Source: Marinilactibacillus sp036039175
GTDB taxonomy: Bacteria > Bacillota > Bacilli > Lactobacillales > Carnobacteriaceae_A
DNA length: 64,000 nucleotides
Direction of reading: 5' to 3'
NCBI RefSeq assembly: GCF_036039175.1
Contig: NZ_JAYXKP010000001.1
Location: forward strand, 248,001 to 312,000
Shown here: piece after piece, positions 17,584-26,606 of the stretch
How positions within the stretch are numbered: position 1 is the stretch's first letter
How the letters are laid out: the number at the start of each line of letters is the position of its first letter
Program-made: the position numbers and the translations under genes
Notes under the pieces: generated by a model
The model's database searches: none
Seen by the model: the letters and a program-made list of their open reading frames with translations, nothing else
What the model was told of the DNA's origin: nothing

Positions 17584-19098
17584 GTGTCTAAATTAAAAGA
17601 TGAACAAGGATCAGGTTTAGTTTTGACATTGATGGTCTTAATGGTACTAGCTGTTTTAGCAGCAGCACTGGCCACTGTCACCCTTGGGAGTTATCGATTG
17701 ACCGCTAATAATAGAGATTCAGTCTCAGCATATTATATTGCAGAAGCTGATTTAAATGAAAAATATGAAGGTGTTGAGTCTGTTGTCAAAACTACATATG
17801 ACTTGAATACAAATCAAGACACTTTTTATGCTTTAATTGAACAGTCTTTTAAAGAATTAGAAGGTCAAAATTCAAATGGGTATGCTACTCAGTTTGGAGA
17901 AACCCCTTCTTCAAAAGTCTCTATTCAAAAAGTGTCTTCAGGAAACCCGAGAACATACACATTGACTTCAGAAGGGGAGATTGGAAATTCTAAAAGAACA
18001 GTTGCTAAAGATTTTACCGTTGGTTATACAGAAAAGAATCAAGGCGGCGGATTGCCGGCATTACCTGAGAATGCAGCAGCGATAGTGAAGAACAAAATTG
18101 AATTGACTGGTAGCGGGAAGATCATAGGAGATGTATATTTTGATTCTTTAGAAGCTAAATCGATTGTAATGAACGGCGGCTCTTCTATAAACAAAGGATT
18201 CACGTTCGTAAAAAATATTGAAAAAGAAAATAAGCTATTAGACATTCCTCACAAAAATACTGGATTTCAAGAAAAAAACGGTCCCTTTTTGAAGCAAAAT
18301 AACATTGATATACCATGGAAATCGTACTATGAGTTTGCTAAAACATTTCCCAATGTCCCATCATATGAATCATTGCCGAACGAAATAATATCATCTTCCG
18401 ATGGAAGTAATCAACATCAGTTTATAAATCAAGGTTCTTTCTATTATAATAGTTGGATTTTTAACAATAAGAATTATATCTTTGAAGTAGCTAGAAATAG
18501 TTCTTTTAAAGAGTTCAAAGTTGATAGCGATGTGCCACTTAAGATAAATACTATGGGGAAAGATATTACGATTGTAGTAGATTATTTGAATCTCAATAGA
18601 GGAAGTTTAGAGATAACCGGTGGAGGCTCAATTACTTTTTATGTAAAGAATAAGTTTAATCTAAATTCTAGTGGTGATAGCAATCTTAATAAAAACGGCA
18701 AAACTGAGCAACTCAAAATTTTATATGCAGGTACAGATGAGTTTCTAATGAACGGGGGCATTGTAAATGGCTCCATATTTGTAAAAAGTGCGGTCGTAAA
18801 CGTTAACTCCGCTAATGGAATTAATGGTTTACTGATAAGCGGTGGACCAAAGGTGATTCATAATGGCGGTACATCTACAAAAGCTACTGTAATTGCTCCC
18901 TTAGCTGACTTTGATTTTTCGGGAAGTGGAAGTATAGAAGGAACTGTCATTGGTAATCGGGTTGTATTATCTGGAGCAGGAGAAATAAAGTATGGGAGAC
19001 CAATTGTCGATTTAAATATTTTTGATAATGGTTCTAATAAACAGTCCGATAATATAAAAAGCGATCTTATTAAAGGTAATGCTCCAATAGAAAAATAG
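17584..19098 (+). CDS. Large PilX-like pilus protein with beta-rich C-terminal domain
   Basis: 504 residues from GTG 17584 (AGGAGGTGA upstream). A 9-residue leader ending EQG precedes SGLVLTLMVLMVLAVLAAAL, a prepilin-like helix without Glu5, as in PilX/GspK-type proteins. After a linker near 165-175 the C-terminal 330 residues are Gly/Ser/Asn-rich with repeated short turns such as GSGKIIGDVYF, NGGIVNGSIFVKSAVV and GSGSIEGTVIGNRVVL. This pattern suggests a stacked-strand (beta-helix or polymer-forming-like) domain. Much larger than ordinary minor pilins, it could be a tip adhesin. Confidence 0.8.
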   Translation: MSKLKDEQGSGLVLTLMVLMVLAVLAAALATVTLGSYRLTANNRDSVSAYYIAEADLNEKYEGVESVVKTTYDLNTNQDTFYALIEQSFKELEGQNSNGYATQFGETPSSKVSIQKVSSGNPRTYTLTSEGEIGNSKRTVAKDFTVGYTEKNQGGGLPALPENAAAIVKNKIELTGSGKIIGDVYFDSLEAKSIVMNGGSSINKGFTFVKNIEKENKLLDIPHKNTGFQEKNGPFLKQNNIDIPWKSYYEFAKTFPNVPSYESLPNEIISSSDGSNQHQFINQGSFYYNSWIFNNKNYIFEVARNSSFKEFKVDSDVPLKINTMGKDITIVVDYLNLNRGSLEITGGGSITFYVKNKFNLNSSGDSNLNKNGKTEQLKILYAGTDEFLMNGGIVNGSIFVKSAVVNVNSANGINGLLISGGPKVIHNGGTSTKATVIAPLADFDFSGSGSIEGTVIGNRVVLSGAGEIKYGRPIVDLNIFDNGSNKQSDNIKSDLIKGNAPIEK

Positions 19099-19124
19099 AA
19101 TTAATAAGTAGAGGAAGATACTAT

Positions 19125-20744
19125 ATGGCTACTCAAAGAAAAAAACTTGGCGATCTTTTAAAAGAAGCAAATTTAATCACCGAGGAAGATATCGTCAAAG
19201 TTCTTGAATTGAAGAAAAAGAATCAAAAGCTTGGAGATGCACTAGTAGAACAAGAGTATATCACTGAAAAAGAGTTGCTGGATGTTTTAGAAATTCAGCT
19301 AAAGCTAGAAAGTATTTCTCTTTACCAGTATCCAATTGACACTAGTCTGATTGATTTGATTTCTAAAGAGTTTGCTCGAGAAAATGTTTTACTCCCAATT
19401 AAACAAGAAGCACATCGCTTGATTGTAGCAATGCATGATCCGCTAGATTTCTATGCGATTGAAGATCTAGAACTTTCAACTGGATTCAGTGTACAGCCTG
19501 TTATTGCGACTAAAGATGATATTTTACAAACTGTCAATCATTTATATGATTACGATGAAAGCTCTGAATTGATAGAAGACGAATTTAACGCTTCTGCAGT
19601 TAATATATTTGATCAGATTCTTGAAGCTGGTGTAACGATGCATGCTTCTGATATTCACCTCGACCAGACCGAAACCTTAGTCAACGTACGATACCGAGTA
19701 GATGGAGTATTAAGAAACGAAAGAACTTTACCAAAGTCTGCTATAAAATCTTTAATAGCTCGAATCAAGATACTTGCTGGTTTGAACATTACAGAGAGTA
19801 GACTGCCTCAAGATGGTCGAATCAGCTTGACGATTATGGAGAAATCAATCAACTTACGGATTTCTACATTGCCTACGGTATATGGTGAGAAAATTGTGAT
19901 CCGAATCCTTGATTTAACAAATGTCCTCAAGAAATTGAATGATTTGGATTTGACTGATGGTACGCTCGAAGAATATAGAAAAATCATTCAAGAACCTTCT
20001 GGTTTAGTACTGATTACCGGTCCTACCGGTTCTGGAAAGTCGACCACACTTTACGGATCAATCAATGAATTGAACAACGCTCATGTCAATATCTTGACGA
20101 TTGAAGATCCAGTCGAGTATCAACTCGATGGCATTAATCAAGTACAAGTGAACTCAAGTATTGGGCTGAATTTTGCGACCGGACTCAGGTCTATTTTGAG
20201 ACAAGATCCGAATATCATCATGGTCGGTGAAATACGAGATAGAGAAACGGCAGATATTAGTATTCGCGCTTCTCTGACAGGTCACCTTGTATTCAGTACG
20301 TTACACACGAATAGTGCAATTGAAGCTATTCCAAGACTTTTTGATATGGGTGTAGAACCTTATCTGGTTGTTTCTTCGCTATCTGGAATCATGGCGCAAC
20401 GATTGGTCAAGAAGGTTTGTAAAGATTGTCAGTACAAAAGAGCGGCTACTCAAATAGAGAAAGAAATTTTTCAAAAAAGAGGTAGTGAAATTGAAGAAAT
20501 TTGCTTAGGTAAAGGATGCAATCGATGCAGGTTTACTGGTTATAGAGGCCGAATGGCTATTCACGAATTGATCATTATCGACGACCATATGAAAGAAATG
20601 ATGATGAATCATGCATCTCTTCAAAAAATTAAGCAATATGTAGAAAACAAACAAATTCCATTTTTAATTGATGATGGATTAGATAAAGTTCAAAAAGGAT
20701 TTACAACGATTGAAGAAGTGTTAAGAGTCGCAACATTAGATTAG
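19125..20744 (+). CDS. pilB: Type IV pilus assembly ATPase PilB
   Basis: 539 residues. The N-terminus (7-60) has two KLGD repeats typical of the MshEN domain that can bind c-di-GMP, though the usual Arg is Lys in both and the first Gln is Lys. The GspE ATPase core has Walker A GPTGSGKST (299-307), Asp box LTIEDPVEY, Walker B MVGEIRD and His box TGHLVFSTLHT. A tetracysteine motif (CKDC and CNRC, with a further Cys before) marks PilB rather than PilT. It powers pilus extension at the membrane with PilC and PilM-O. Confidence 0.95.
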   Translation: MATQRKKLGDLLKEANLITEEDIVKVLELKKKNQKLGDALVEQEYITEKELLDVLEIQLKLESISLYQYPIDTSLIDLISKEFARENVLLPIKQEAHRLIVAMHDPLDFYAIEDLELSTGFSVQPVIATKDDILQTVNHLYDYDESSELIEDEFNASAVNIFDQILEAGVTMHASDIHLDQTETLVNVRYRVDGVLRNERTLPKSAIKSLIARIKILAGLNITESRLPQDGRISLTIMEKSINLRISTLPTVYGEKIVIRILDLTNVLKKLNDLDLTDGTLEEYRKIIQEPSGLVLITGPTGSGKSTTLYGSINELNNAHVNILTIEDPVEYQLDGINQVQVNSSIGLNFATGLRSILRQDPNIIMVGEIRDRETADISIRASLTGHLVFSTLHTNSAIEAIPRLFDMGVEPYLVVSSLSGIMAQRLVKKVCKDCQYKRAATQIEKEIFQKRGSEIEEICLGKGCNRCRFTGYRGRMAIHELIIIDDHMKEMMMNHASLQKIKQYVENKQIPFLIDDGLDKVQKGFTTIEEVLRVATLD

Positions 20745-20753
20745 AGGGATACA

Positions 20754-21785
20754 ATGGAATATTTACATCAACTACTGACAGCAGCTTATTACAAAGAAGC
20801 CTCAGATATTCACTTAACCGCAGGTTCTGAGCCGGTTTATCGTATAGACGGTAGATTGATTCCGCAGAAAACAGAAAAAAAATTAATGCCAGATGATTTA
20901 GAAGTGATTGTCAAAGAAATGCTCACTGAAAAATTATGGGAAGATCTCCAGAGAAATAGAGAAGTAGATCTTTCTTATGGAATTAATGGCATCTCAAGAT
21001 TTCGGGTGAATGTCTTTTACCAAAGAAATGCGCTCTCTATAGCCTTTAGAATCATATCTAAAGAGATTCCATCACTGGACGATTTAGGACTACCAAATAT
21101 ATTGAAAGAACTAGCAAAAAAACCTCACGGACTTATATTGGTAACGGGTCCAACTGGGAGTGGAAAAAGTACTTCCCTCGCGGCTATGATTGACTACATG
21201 AATCAAAATATGAATCGGCATATTATTACCTTAGAAGACCCGATTGAATATTTGCATTCTCATAATCAGTCCATCATTGTTCAACGAGAAATCGGGTTTG
21301 ATGCTTTATCGTTCAAAGATGGGTTGAGAGCCAGTCTAAGACAAGATCCGGATGTTATTCTTGTTGGGGAACTCAGAGATTTAGAGACCATTTCAACAGC
21401 CATTACGGCAGCTGAAACGGGCCATTTAGTTTTAGGTACATTACACACGCAAGACGCTTCCAGTACGATCGACCGCATGATTGACGTTTTTCCAGCACAT
21501 CAAAGAGACCAGGTGCGTACGTTACTAGCCAATATACTAGTCGGTATTTTATCACAAAGATTATTTCCTAAAGCGAGAAGCACCGGTAGGATTGCTTGCA
21601 CAGAAATGCTAATTAACAACGCAGCAATCAAGAATTTGATTAGAAGCGAAAAGATGCATCAAATACCAAACACCTTGCAGACCTCAAGAGATCAAGGGAT
21701 GCATACAATGGAAATGGATATGAAATTAAAGTCGCAAGAAGGGCTAATCAATTCAGTTGAACTCCTTCCTTATTCGAACGTTTAA
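20754..21785 (+). CDS. pilT: Type IV pilus retraction ATPase PilT
   Basis: 343 residues, the normal PilT length. EASDIHLTAGSEPVYRIDGR at the start, Walker A GPTGSGKST (132-140), Asp box ITLEDPIEYLH, Walker B LVGELRD, His box TGHLVLGTLHT and the PilT-specific AIKNLIR motif, which is needed for retraction. No zinc cysteines, unlike PilB. Its presence implies retractable pili (twitching, adhesion or DNA uptake) rather than a simple competence pseudopilus. Confidence 0.96.
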   Translation: MEYLHQLLTAAYYKEASDIHLTAGSEPVYRIDGRLIPQKTEKKLMPDDLEVIVKEMLTEKLWEDLQRNREVDLSYGINGISRFRVNVFYQRNALSIAFRIISKEIPSLDDLGLPNILKELAKKPHGLILVTGPTGSGKSTSLAAMIDYMNQNMNRHIITLEDPIEYLHSHNQSIIVQREIGFDALSFKDGLRASLRQDPDVILVGELRDLETISTAITAAETGHLVLGTLHTQDASSTIDRMIDVFPAHQRDQVRTLLANILVGILSQRLFPKARSTGRIACTEMLINNAAIKNLIRSEKMHQIPNTLQTSRDQGMHTMEMDMKLKSQEGLINSVELLPYSNV

Positions 21786-21809
21786 GAAAGATTATGGGTG
21801 AATTATTTT

Positions 21810-23012
21810 ATGACAATGTATGCTTACAAGGCGAAAAGAAATGACGGGACACTTGTCAAAGGAAAGTTAGAGTCTCAAGATAAAAAAGAGGCTTTAATTG
21901 AACTCGAACAGCTTAATTTAATTGTCTATAGTATCAAAGAGCTAAATTCTGCACTCTATAAAGATATTTATATAGGTAAACCAATCAAATCAAAAGATTT
22001 TGTCTTATTTCTTAGACAGTTTTCTACGTTGATCGATTCAGGTATTCTTTTACTGGATGCTTTAGAAATCTTATCAAAGCAAATTGATAACAAACCCCTT
22101 CGTGAAGCTCTTGAACAAATTGCTCTTCAAATTAAAGAAGGCATTTCTTTATCTGAAGCCATGAGAAAATATCCCAAATTATTTCCTAACTTGCTTGTAA
22201 ATATGATCCAGTCTGGAGAAGCTAGTGGCCGTTTGGATGATGTACTGAAAAGAATGGCTGATTACTATGAGAAACAACATAGATTAAAACAGAAAGTATC
22301 AACAGCTTTAACATATCCAGCGGTTGTTGGTGCGATGGCTATTATGATTACAATATTCTTGCTTGTATTTATCGTTCCAATTTTCGCTGACTTATTTTTG
22401 AGTTTTGGAGAAGAATTACCTGCCTACACTCAATTTGTTTTGAATCTTAGTGAAACTACGCAACGTTACTGGTGGATCATTATCTTGTCAGGAATCTTAG
22501 TCGTTTATATCTTTAAAGAATTGACTAAGCGAGAATCAACTGCTTTTATTATTGATGGTATTTTGCTCAAAGTCCCAGTTGTTGGAATGTTTGTTCAGAA
22601 ATCGATTCTGGCTAGGATGACACAAACATTAAGTTCTCTCTTGAATAGCTCGGTTCCGATTTTAGAAGCTGTCGACATTACTTCAAATGTTATGAGTAAT
22701 CGAGTAGTGAAAAAGGTATTACTGGAAAGTAAACAGTCTCTTGAAAGAGGAGAATCATTGTCAATACCCATGAAACAACATTGGATGTTTCCAAACTTGA
22801 TCACACAGATGATTACGGTGGGCGAATCAAGTGGGGCATTAGATGAGATGCTGCATAAAGTAGCAGAAGTTTATGATCGAGAATTGGAAGAGGCATCTGA
22901 CAAGTTGCAGTCACTCATAGAACCAATACTAATCGTTTTCTTATCTGCAATCGTTGGAGCAATCGTTCTTTCGATTATTATTCCAATGTTTTCATTATTT
23001 GAGACATTTTAA
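21810..23012 (+). CDS. pilC: Type IV pilus inner-membrane platform protein PilC
   Basis: 400 residues from ATG 21810 (GGGTGA eight bases before); GTG 21798 is possible. Two T2SSF domains, each ending in membrane helices, with FLRQFSTLIDSGILLLDAL in the first and RMTQTLSSLLNSSVPILEA in the second, plus MIQSGEASGRLDDVL and MITVGESSGALDEML repeats. It is the platform between the ATPases and the pilin pool. Follows pilT by 24 bases. Confidence 0.95.
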   Translation: MTMYAYKAKRNDGTLVKGKLESQDKKEALIELEQLNLIVYSIKELNSALYKDIYIGKPIKSKDFVLFLRQFSTLIDSGILLLDALEILSKQIDNKPLREALEQIALQIKEGISLSEAMRKYPKLFPNLLVNMIQSGEASGRLDDVLKRMADYYEKQHRLKQKVSTALTYPAVVGAMAIMITIFLLVFIVPIFADLFLSFGEELPAYTQFVLNLSETTQRYWWIIILSGILVVYIFKELTKRESTAFIIDGILLKVPVVGMFVQKSILARMTQTLSSLLNSSVPILEAVDITSNVMSNRVVKKVLLESKQSLERGESLSIPMKQHWMFPNLITQMITVGESSGALDEMLHKVAEVYDRELEEASDKLQSLIEPILIVFLSAIVGAIVLSIIIPMFSLFETF

Positions 23013-23124
23013 TGACTATTATTGAGAGGGGGAATGACTATAAGTCATTAGTTGCTTGCTAGATACGGGCAGTATATATACTGAGATTGAATAAGATATA
23101 AGATTATAAGGAGGAAGAACAAGA
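23013..23124 (+). promoter_or_regulatory. Internal promoter and leader of the major pilin
   Basis: TTGCTT at 23052-23057, 17 bases, then TATATA at 23075-23080, followed by AAGGAGGAAG before the pilA start. A small hairpin AATGAC/GTCATT lies just upstream (23033-23049). Extra transcription of the major pilin relative to the rest of the operon would make sense. No terminator precedes it. Confidence 0.45.
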
Positions 23125-23469
23125 ATGAGAAACCAAATCAAGAAAATGATCAAAAAAGAAAATGGCTTTACGCTAGTAGAATTACTTGCAGTATTAGTCA
23201 TTTTAGGAATTATTGTAGCAATCGCTATTCCAGCAATTGGGAATGTAGTAGATAATGCTGAAACTAAAGCTGCTGAGGCAGAACAAGCATTAGTTATTGA
23301 TGCTGCAAGACTGTACGACATCGAAAACGACATTAGTTCAGAGGGTGTCAGTGTGGCTGAACTGAGAAAATCTGGCTATCTTGATACTAAAGATGGTGAA
23401 TCTATAGCAGATTCGGTTACCGTTGTGGTAACTACAAAAGAGAAAGAAAAAACTTATTCAATTAAATAG
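23125..23469 (+). CDS. pilA: Type IV major pilin PilA
   Basis: 114 residues. Leader of 14 residues ending KENG, then FTLVELLAVLVILGIIVAIA with Glu5 and Pro22 of the classical pilin helix. The mature protein of about 100 residues is small, acidic and without cysteines. Highest-quality ribosome site in the operon and its own candidate promoter suggest it is the major subunit. The name follows position and signal, not overall similarity. Confidence 0.88.
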   Translation: MRNQIKKMIKKENGFTLVELLAVLVILGIIVAIAIPAIGNVVDNAETKAAEAEQALVIDAARLYDIENDISSEGVSVAELRKSGYLDTKDGESIADSVTVVVTTKEKEKTYSIK

Positions 23470-23524
23470 AAAGTAACTAGAGAAAGATAAGTAAGATTCT
23501 TTCTCTCTACATAGGAGAAACATA

Positions 23525-24277
23525 ATGAATATCTTCATAATCACACTATTTTTCATATACGGTCTTGTTTTAGGTTCTTTTTACAATGTTGTAGGACTAA
23601 GAATTCCAGAAGGAACGTTCTTCAAAGAAAAGCATTCCTACTGTTATACGTGTAAACGAACACTAGGATGGTCAGAATTAATTCCTGTGCTCTCTTATCT
23701 GTTTCAAAAGGGTAAATGCAAAGGGTGTGGAAATCCTATCTCTCCAATATATCCGATCATCGAGTTCATCACAGGTTTATTATTTGCTTTATCCTATATC
23801 CTTTTTGGATGGACTTTAATGACGATGGTTAGTTTAATTATGGTATCAATGATTGTAATCGTAACTGTATCCGACGTAGCTTATCAAAAGATTCCCAATA
23901 AGATTTTACTTTTTTTCTTACCTATTTTTATATTAATTCAAATATTTTTACCAGTTGTAACATTCCAGTCTGCGTTAATCGGAACAATAATGGCTTTCAC
24001 TCTATTATTAGCTATTATCATCCTCTCAAAAGGTGGGATGGGTATGGGAGACTTGAAGTATTTCACGTTATTTGGTTTTATTTTTGGATGGAAATTATTC
24101 TTGTTACTCTTTTTACTATCAACAATCTATGGCGCTTTAGTCAACGGTGTATTACTAGCCACAAACAAAGTAACGAGAAAAACAAAAGTGCCTTTCGGAC
24201 CTTATATTGGTGCAGCCGCACTAACCGTACTATTTTTTGGGAATCAATTACTCGATTTATATTTATCCTTACTATAG
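23525..24277 (+). CDS. pilD: Prepilin peptidase / N-methyltransferase PilD
   Basis: 250 residues, polytopic. LGSFYNVVGLRIPEG at the start, a zinc-type loop CYTCK...CKGCG (about 40-70), and the two catalytic aspartates in SDVAYQKIPN and MGMGDLKYF. It cuts the leaders of the four pilin-like proteins of this operon and methylates the new N-terminus. Having the four-cysteine loop, it is a full bifunctional type. It follows the major pilin by 55 bases. Confidence 0.95.
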   Translation: MNIFIITLFFIYGLVLGSFYNVVGLRIPEGTFFKEKHSYCYTCKRTLGWSELIPVLSYLFQKGKCKGCGNPISPIYPIIEFITGLLFALSYILFGWTLMTMVSLIMVSMIVIVTVSDVAYQKIPNKILLFFLPIFILIQIFLPVVTFQSALIGTIMAFTLLLAIIILSKGGMGMGDLKYFTLFGFIFGWKLFLLLFLLSTIYGALVNGVLLATNKVTRKTKVPFGPYIGAAALTVLFFGNQLLDLYLSLL

Positions 24278-24322
24278 AAAACAAGACCTGTATGTAGATA
24301 AGAACACTTATGGAGGAACAAT

Positions 24323-25366
24323 ATGTTATTCAAGAAAAAAACCACTCTTTTCCTACTATTTAAGGATAAAAGTATTCAATACATGATTGTGGATGCTCAA
24401 AAAAAAGATATCATAGAGCACGATTTTCTATTAATGGATGTACCCGTCTTAATAGAAGGGAAATTAACGAATGAATCCTTAGTACAAAAAAGATTAGAAT
24501 TATTTGTACGCGAGAAAAAACTGAGAAATACTAAAGTTCATCTTATTCTTCCAGATCAATTTACAATTATTCGAAAAGAAGAAGTGCCTATTCAATTAGA
24601 AGAATCTGAAATTAAAGATTATGTGTATTTACACTTGAACAGTAAAATACGACTACCTATTGATAAGCCAAAAATCGATTTCCAGGTAATCAATCAATTA
24701 AATGATTCACAAGAAATATTTTTGGTTGCGTATCCTGATGATCTGGTTCAGTCTTTTCAAAAATTATTTGAATCCGTACAACTTTATCCTGAAGTCGCTG
24801 ACTTTTCATATCTCTCTGTCTATCGTGCTTTCAAACAGTTTAATACTGCTGACATTTCAGAGGAAGATCATTTGCTACTCATTCAGTGGCATCCATTTGA
24901 TAGTTCTCTAACAGTTTTCCACAAGGATATTCCTCAATTTAATCGACAAACGAACTTTCAAAGAGTCGTTCAAAATTGGGAACAAAAAGCCAATGGAAGT
25001 TGGGATTGGATAGGTTCGTCTGAAGAATTGGATATTGTTATTGAAGATCAGATCAACTCGATTGAAAGATATTTAGACTTCTATAAGTACTCCATCATGA
25101 ATGGAGAAAAGATGATTACGAGCATATTGCTTACTGGAGACTTTCCAGACTTTGAATATCTTTTTGAGAAGATTACGAGTCGAATCGATATACCACTTTC
25201 TAGATTAAATTTACCCTCAGAATATTCAAGAGAATTTGCGCCACTATTAGGGTTGATTAGCAAGAAACCATTAGTACAGCATAAGAAAAAGCGAAAACTA
25301 GTACGAGAAAATAGCTTCTTGAAGAGACCATTTAAGAAAACGGTAGAGGAGGTTGATGCAGGATGA
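24323..25366 (+). CDS. pilM: Type IV pilus assembly protein PilM
   Basis: 347 residues, soluble, actin-like fold expected. The N-terminal third has VHLILPDQFTIIRKEEVP and the pattern of PilM/ComA-type proteins; the C-terminal third has a lysine-rich tail. PilM binds the short cytoplasmic N-terminus of PilN, here INLFEKK, and couples to PilB. Overlaps pilN by 4 bases. Divergent in sequence, so the call leans on position before pilN and pilO. Confidence 0.82.
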   Translation: MLFKKKTTLFLLFKDKSIQYMIVDAQKKDIIEHDFLLMDVPVLIEGKLTNESLVQKRLELFVREKKLRNTKVHLILPDQFTIIRKEEVPIQLEESEIKDYVYLHLNSKIRLPIDKPKIDFQVINQLNDSQEIFLVAYPDDLVQSFQKLFESVQLYPEVADFSYLSVYRAFKQFNTADISEEDHLLLIQWHPFDSSLTVFHKDIPQFNRQTNFQRVVQNWEQKANGSWDWIGSSEELDIVIEDQINSIERYLDFYKYSIMNGEKMITSILLTGDFPDFEYLFEKITSRIDIPLSRLNLPSEYSREFAPLLGLISKKPLVQHKKKRKLVRENSFLKRPFKKTVEEVDAG

Positions 25367-25920
25367 TTAATATCAACCTATTTGAGAAAAAACAAATTAA
25401 TCGTCTACCATATATCATCATTACAGTATTTCTTACTTTGTTATCAATCTTGTTTCTCTACTTATTTATTATGAATCGTTATTATACTTTGCAAGATAAA
25501 CAAAATATGAGAACGATTGAAAATCAAGTAAGTGAAGTTCAGCAAGCTCGAATAATCGAGCAATTAAATTTACAAACTGTTCAATTAGAAGAAACAATCA
25601 GCACTATAGAGGGTAATCAATATAAAATACCTTATTTGTTTGAAGATTTAAACACGTACCTGCCTGAAGATGAGTCTCGTATTACATCTTTCACACTTTT
25701 GGAAAATTTCACATTGGTGATCGCATTAAACGGAATGGATTACGAAGAAGTCACAAATTTGATTGAAAATTTGAATACAGGTGATTATATAAATACAGCA
25801 GAACTGCTAACTCTGACAGTGGACGAATCGAATACAGCTTTATTCGACTCTGAAATCAGCATTTCTCTGGAACAGACGCTACTGAGAGAGGAAGGTACGG
25901 ATGAAAGTGAGTTGGAATAA
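25363..25920 (+). CDS. pilN: Type IV pilus assembly protein PilN
   Basis: 185 residues. The start MININLFEKKQINRLPY is the PilN cytoplasmic peptide, followed by one membrane helix (about 17-37), a coiled coil and a ferredoxin-like C-terminal domain. It pairs with PilO outside the membrane and with PilM inside. Genes overlap on both sides, a sign of translational coupling. Confidence 0.83.
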   Translation: MININLFEKKQINRLPYIIITVFLTLLSILFLYLFIMNRYYTLQDKQNMRTIENQVSEVQQARIIEQLNLQTVQLEETISTIEGNQYKIPYLFEDLNTYLPEDESRITSFTLLENFTLVIALNGMDYEEVTNLIENLNTGDYINTAELLTLTVDESNTALFDSEISISLEQTLLREEGTDESELE

Positions 25921-26449
25921 ACAAAGTTTTTTCTTGATCGGTTTATTGACAATCGTTTTAGGATTACTGTTCTATTATGGAAATCAATCCGTTATTGAAG
26001 CAGCTAAACAATCTTATGAAAGTTCAAATAGAATTTTAAGTGATCAGCAAGTGCTATTAAATGATGTGAATGAAATAGAAGTTTCTGAAGACACTTTACT
26101 GGAACAACTTGAGTCACTTAATGCGGTTATCCCAAGTAGTGCTGATCCTAGCCGATGGATGGAAAGCATTAAAATTGCCGCAGACAACAATCAATTAATG
26201 GTTGAGTCTTTAAATAGTATGGAAGGTTCTTTAGAAAGTGAAGTAGAAGAGCCAAATGAAATGATTGAGGCGACTCCCTATCAGCTTACTGTTGGTTACG
26301 AAAATTTAGGTCAATTATCGTCGTTTATTGACGCAATCTATCAACTGACTCAAAAGACAGACATCACTGCAATCAGTTATGAACAAGAAGAAGGTAAAAA
26401 AGCTTCGATATTTTTAACAACATACACGCAATCTAGTAATCTGGAATAG
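25901..26449 (+). CDS. pilO: Type IV pilus assembly protein PilO
   Basis: 182 residues with one membrane helix near the start (FFLIGLLTIVLGLLFYYG), a coiled coil and a small C-terminal domain (PYQLTVGYENLGQLSSFIDA). This is the PilO layout. It is the last gene of the operon; no pilP or pilQ follows, as expected in a cell without an outer membrane. Overlaps pilN by 20 bases. Confidence 0.8.
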   Translation: MKVSWNKQSFFLIGLLTIVLGLLFYYGNQSVIEAAKQSYESSNRILSDQQVLLNDVNEIEVSEDTLLEQLESLNAVIPSSADPSRWMESIKIAADNNQLMVESLNSMEGSLESEVEEPNEMIEATPYQLTVGYENLGQLSSFIDAIYQLTQKTDITAISYEQEEGKKASIFLTTYTQSSNLE

Positions 26450-26457
26450 TTTCTAAC

Positions 26458-26487
26458 AAACGTCTATTATCTTAGGCGTTTTTGTTT
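26458..26487 (+). terminator. Terminator of the pilus operon
   Basis: AAACGTCT (26458-26465) and AGGCGTTT (26474-26481) with one G-T pair, then a T-rich tail. Moderately strong. Confidence 0.75.
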
Positions 26488-26606
26488 TACCCATAAGCGA
26501 AGAGTGCATGACGTTTAGTACTGGATATGATAAGATAGGAAGAGTATTTTTAAAGAACAGACTTTATACTATTGAACATAAATTTGTATTTTCAGGAGGA
26601 GAAAGC

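Noticed and set aside
16682..26449. Pilin-ATPase-peptidase cluster read as a competence comG operon
   Set aside because: PilT, PilM, PilN, PilO and a dedicated PilD, a two-ATPase layout and a cyclase do not occur in comG; it is a type IV pilus operon.
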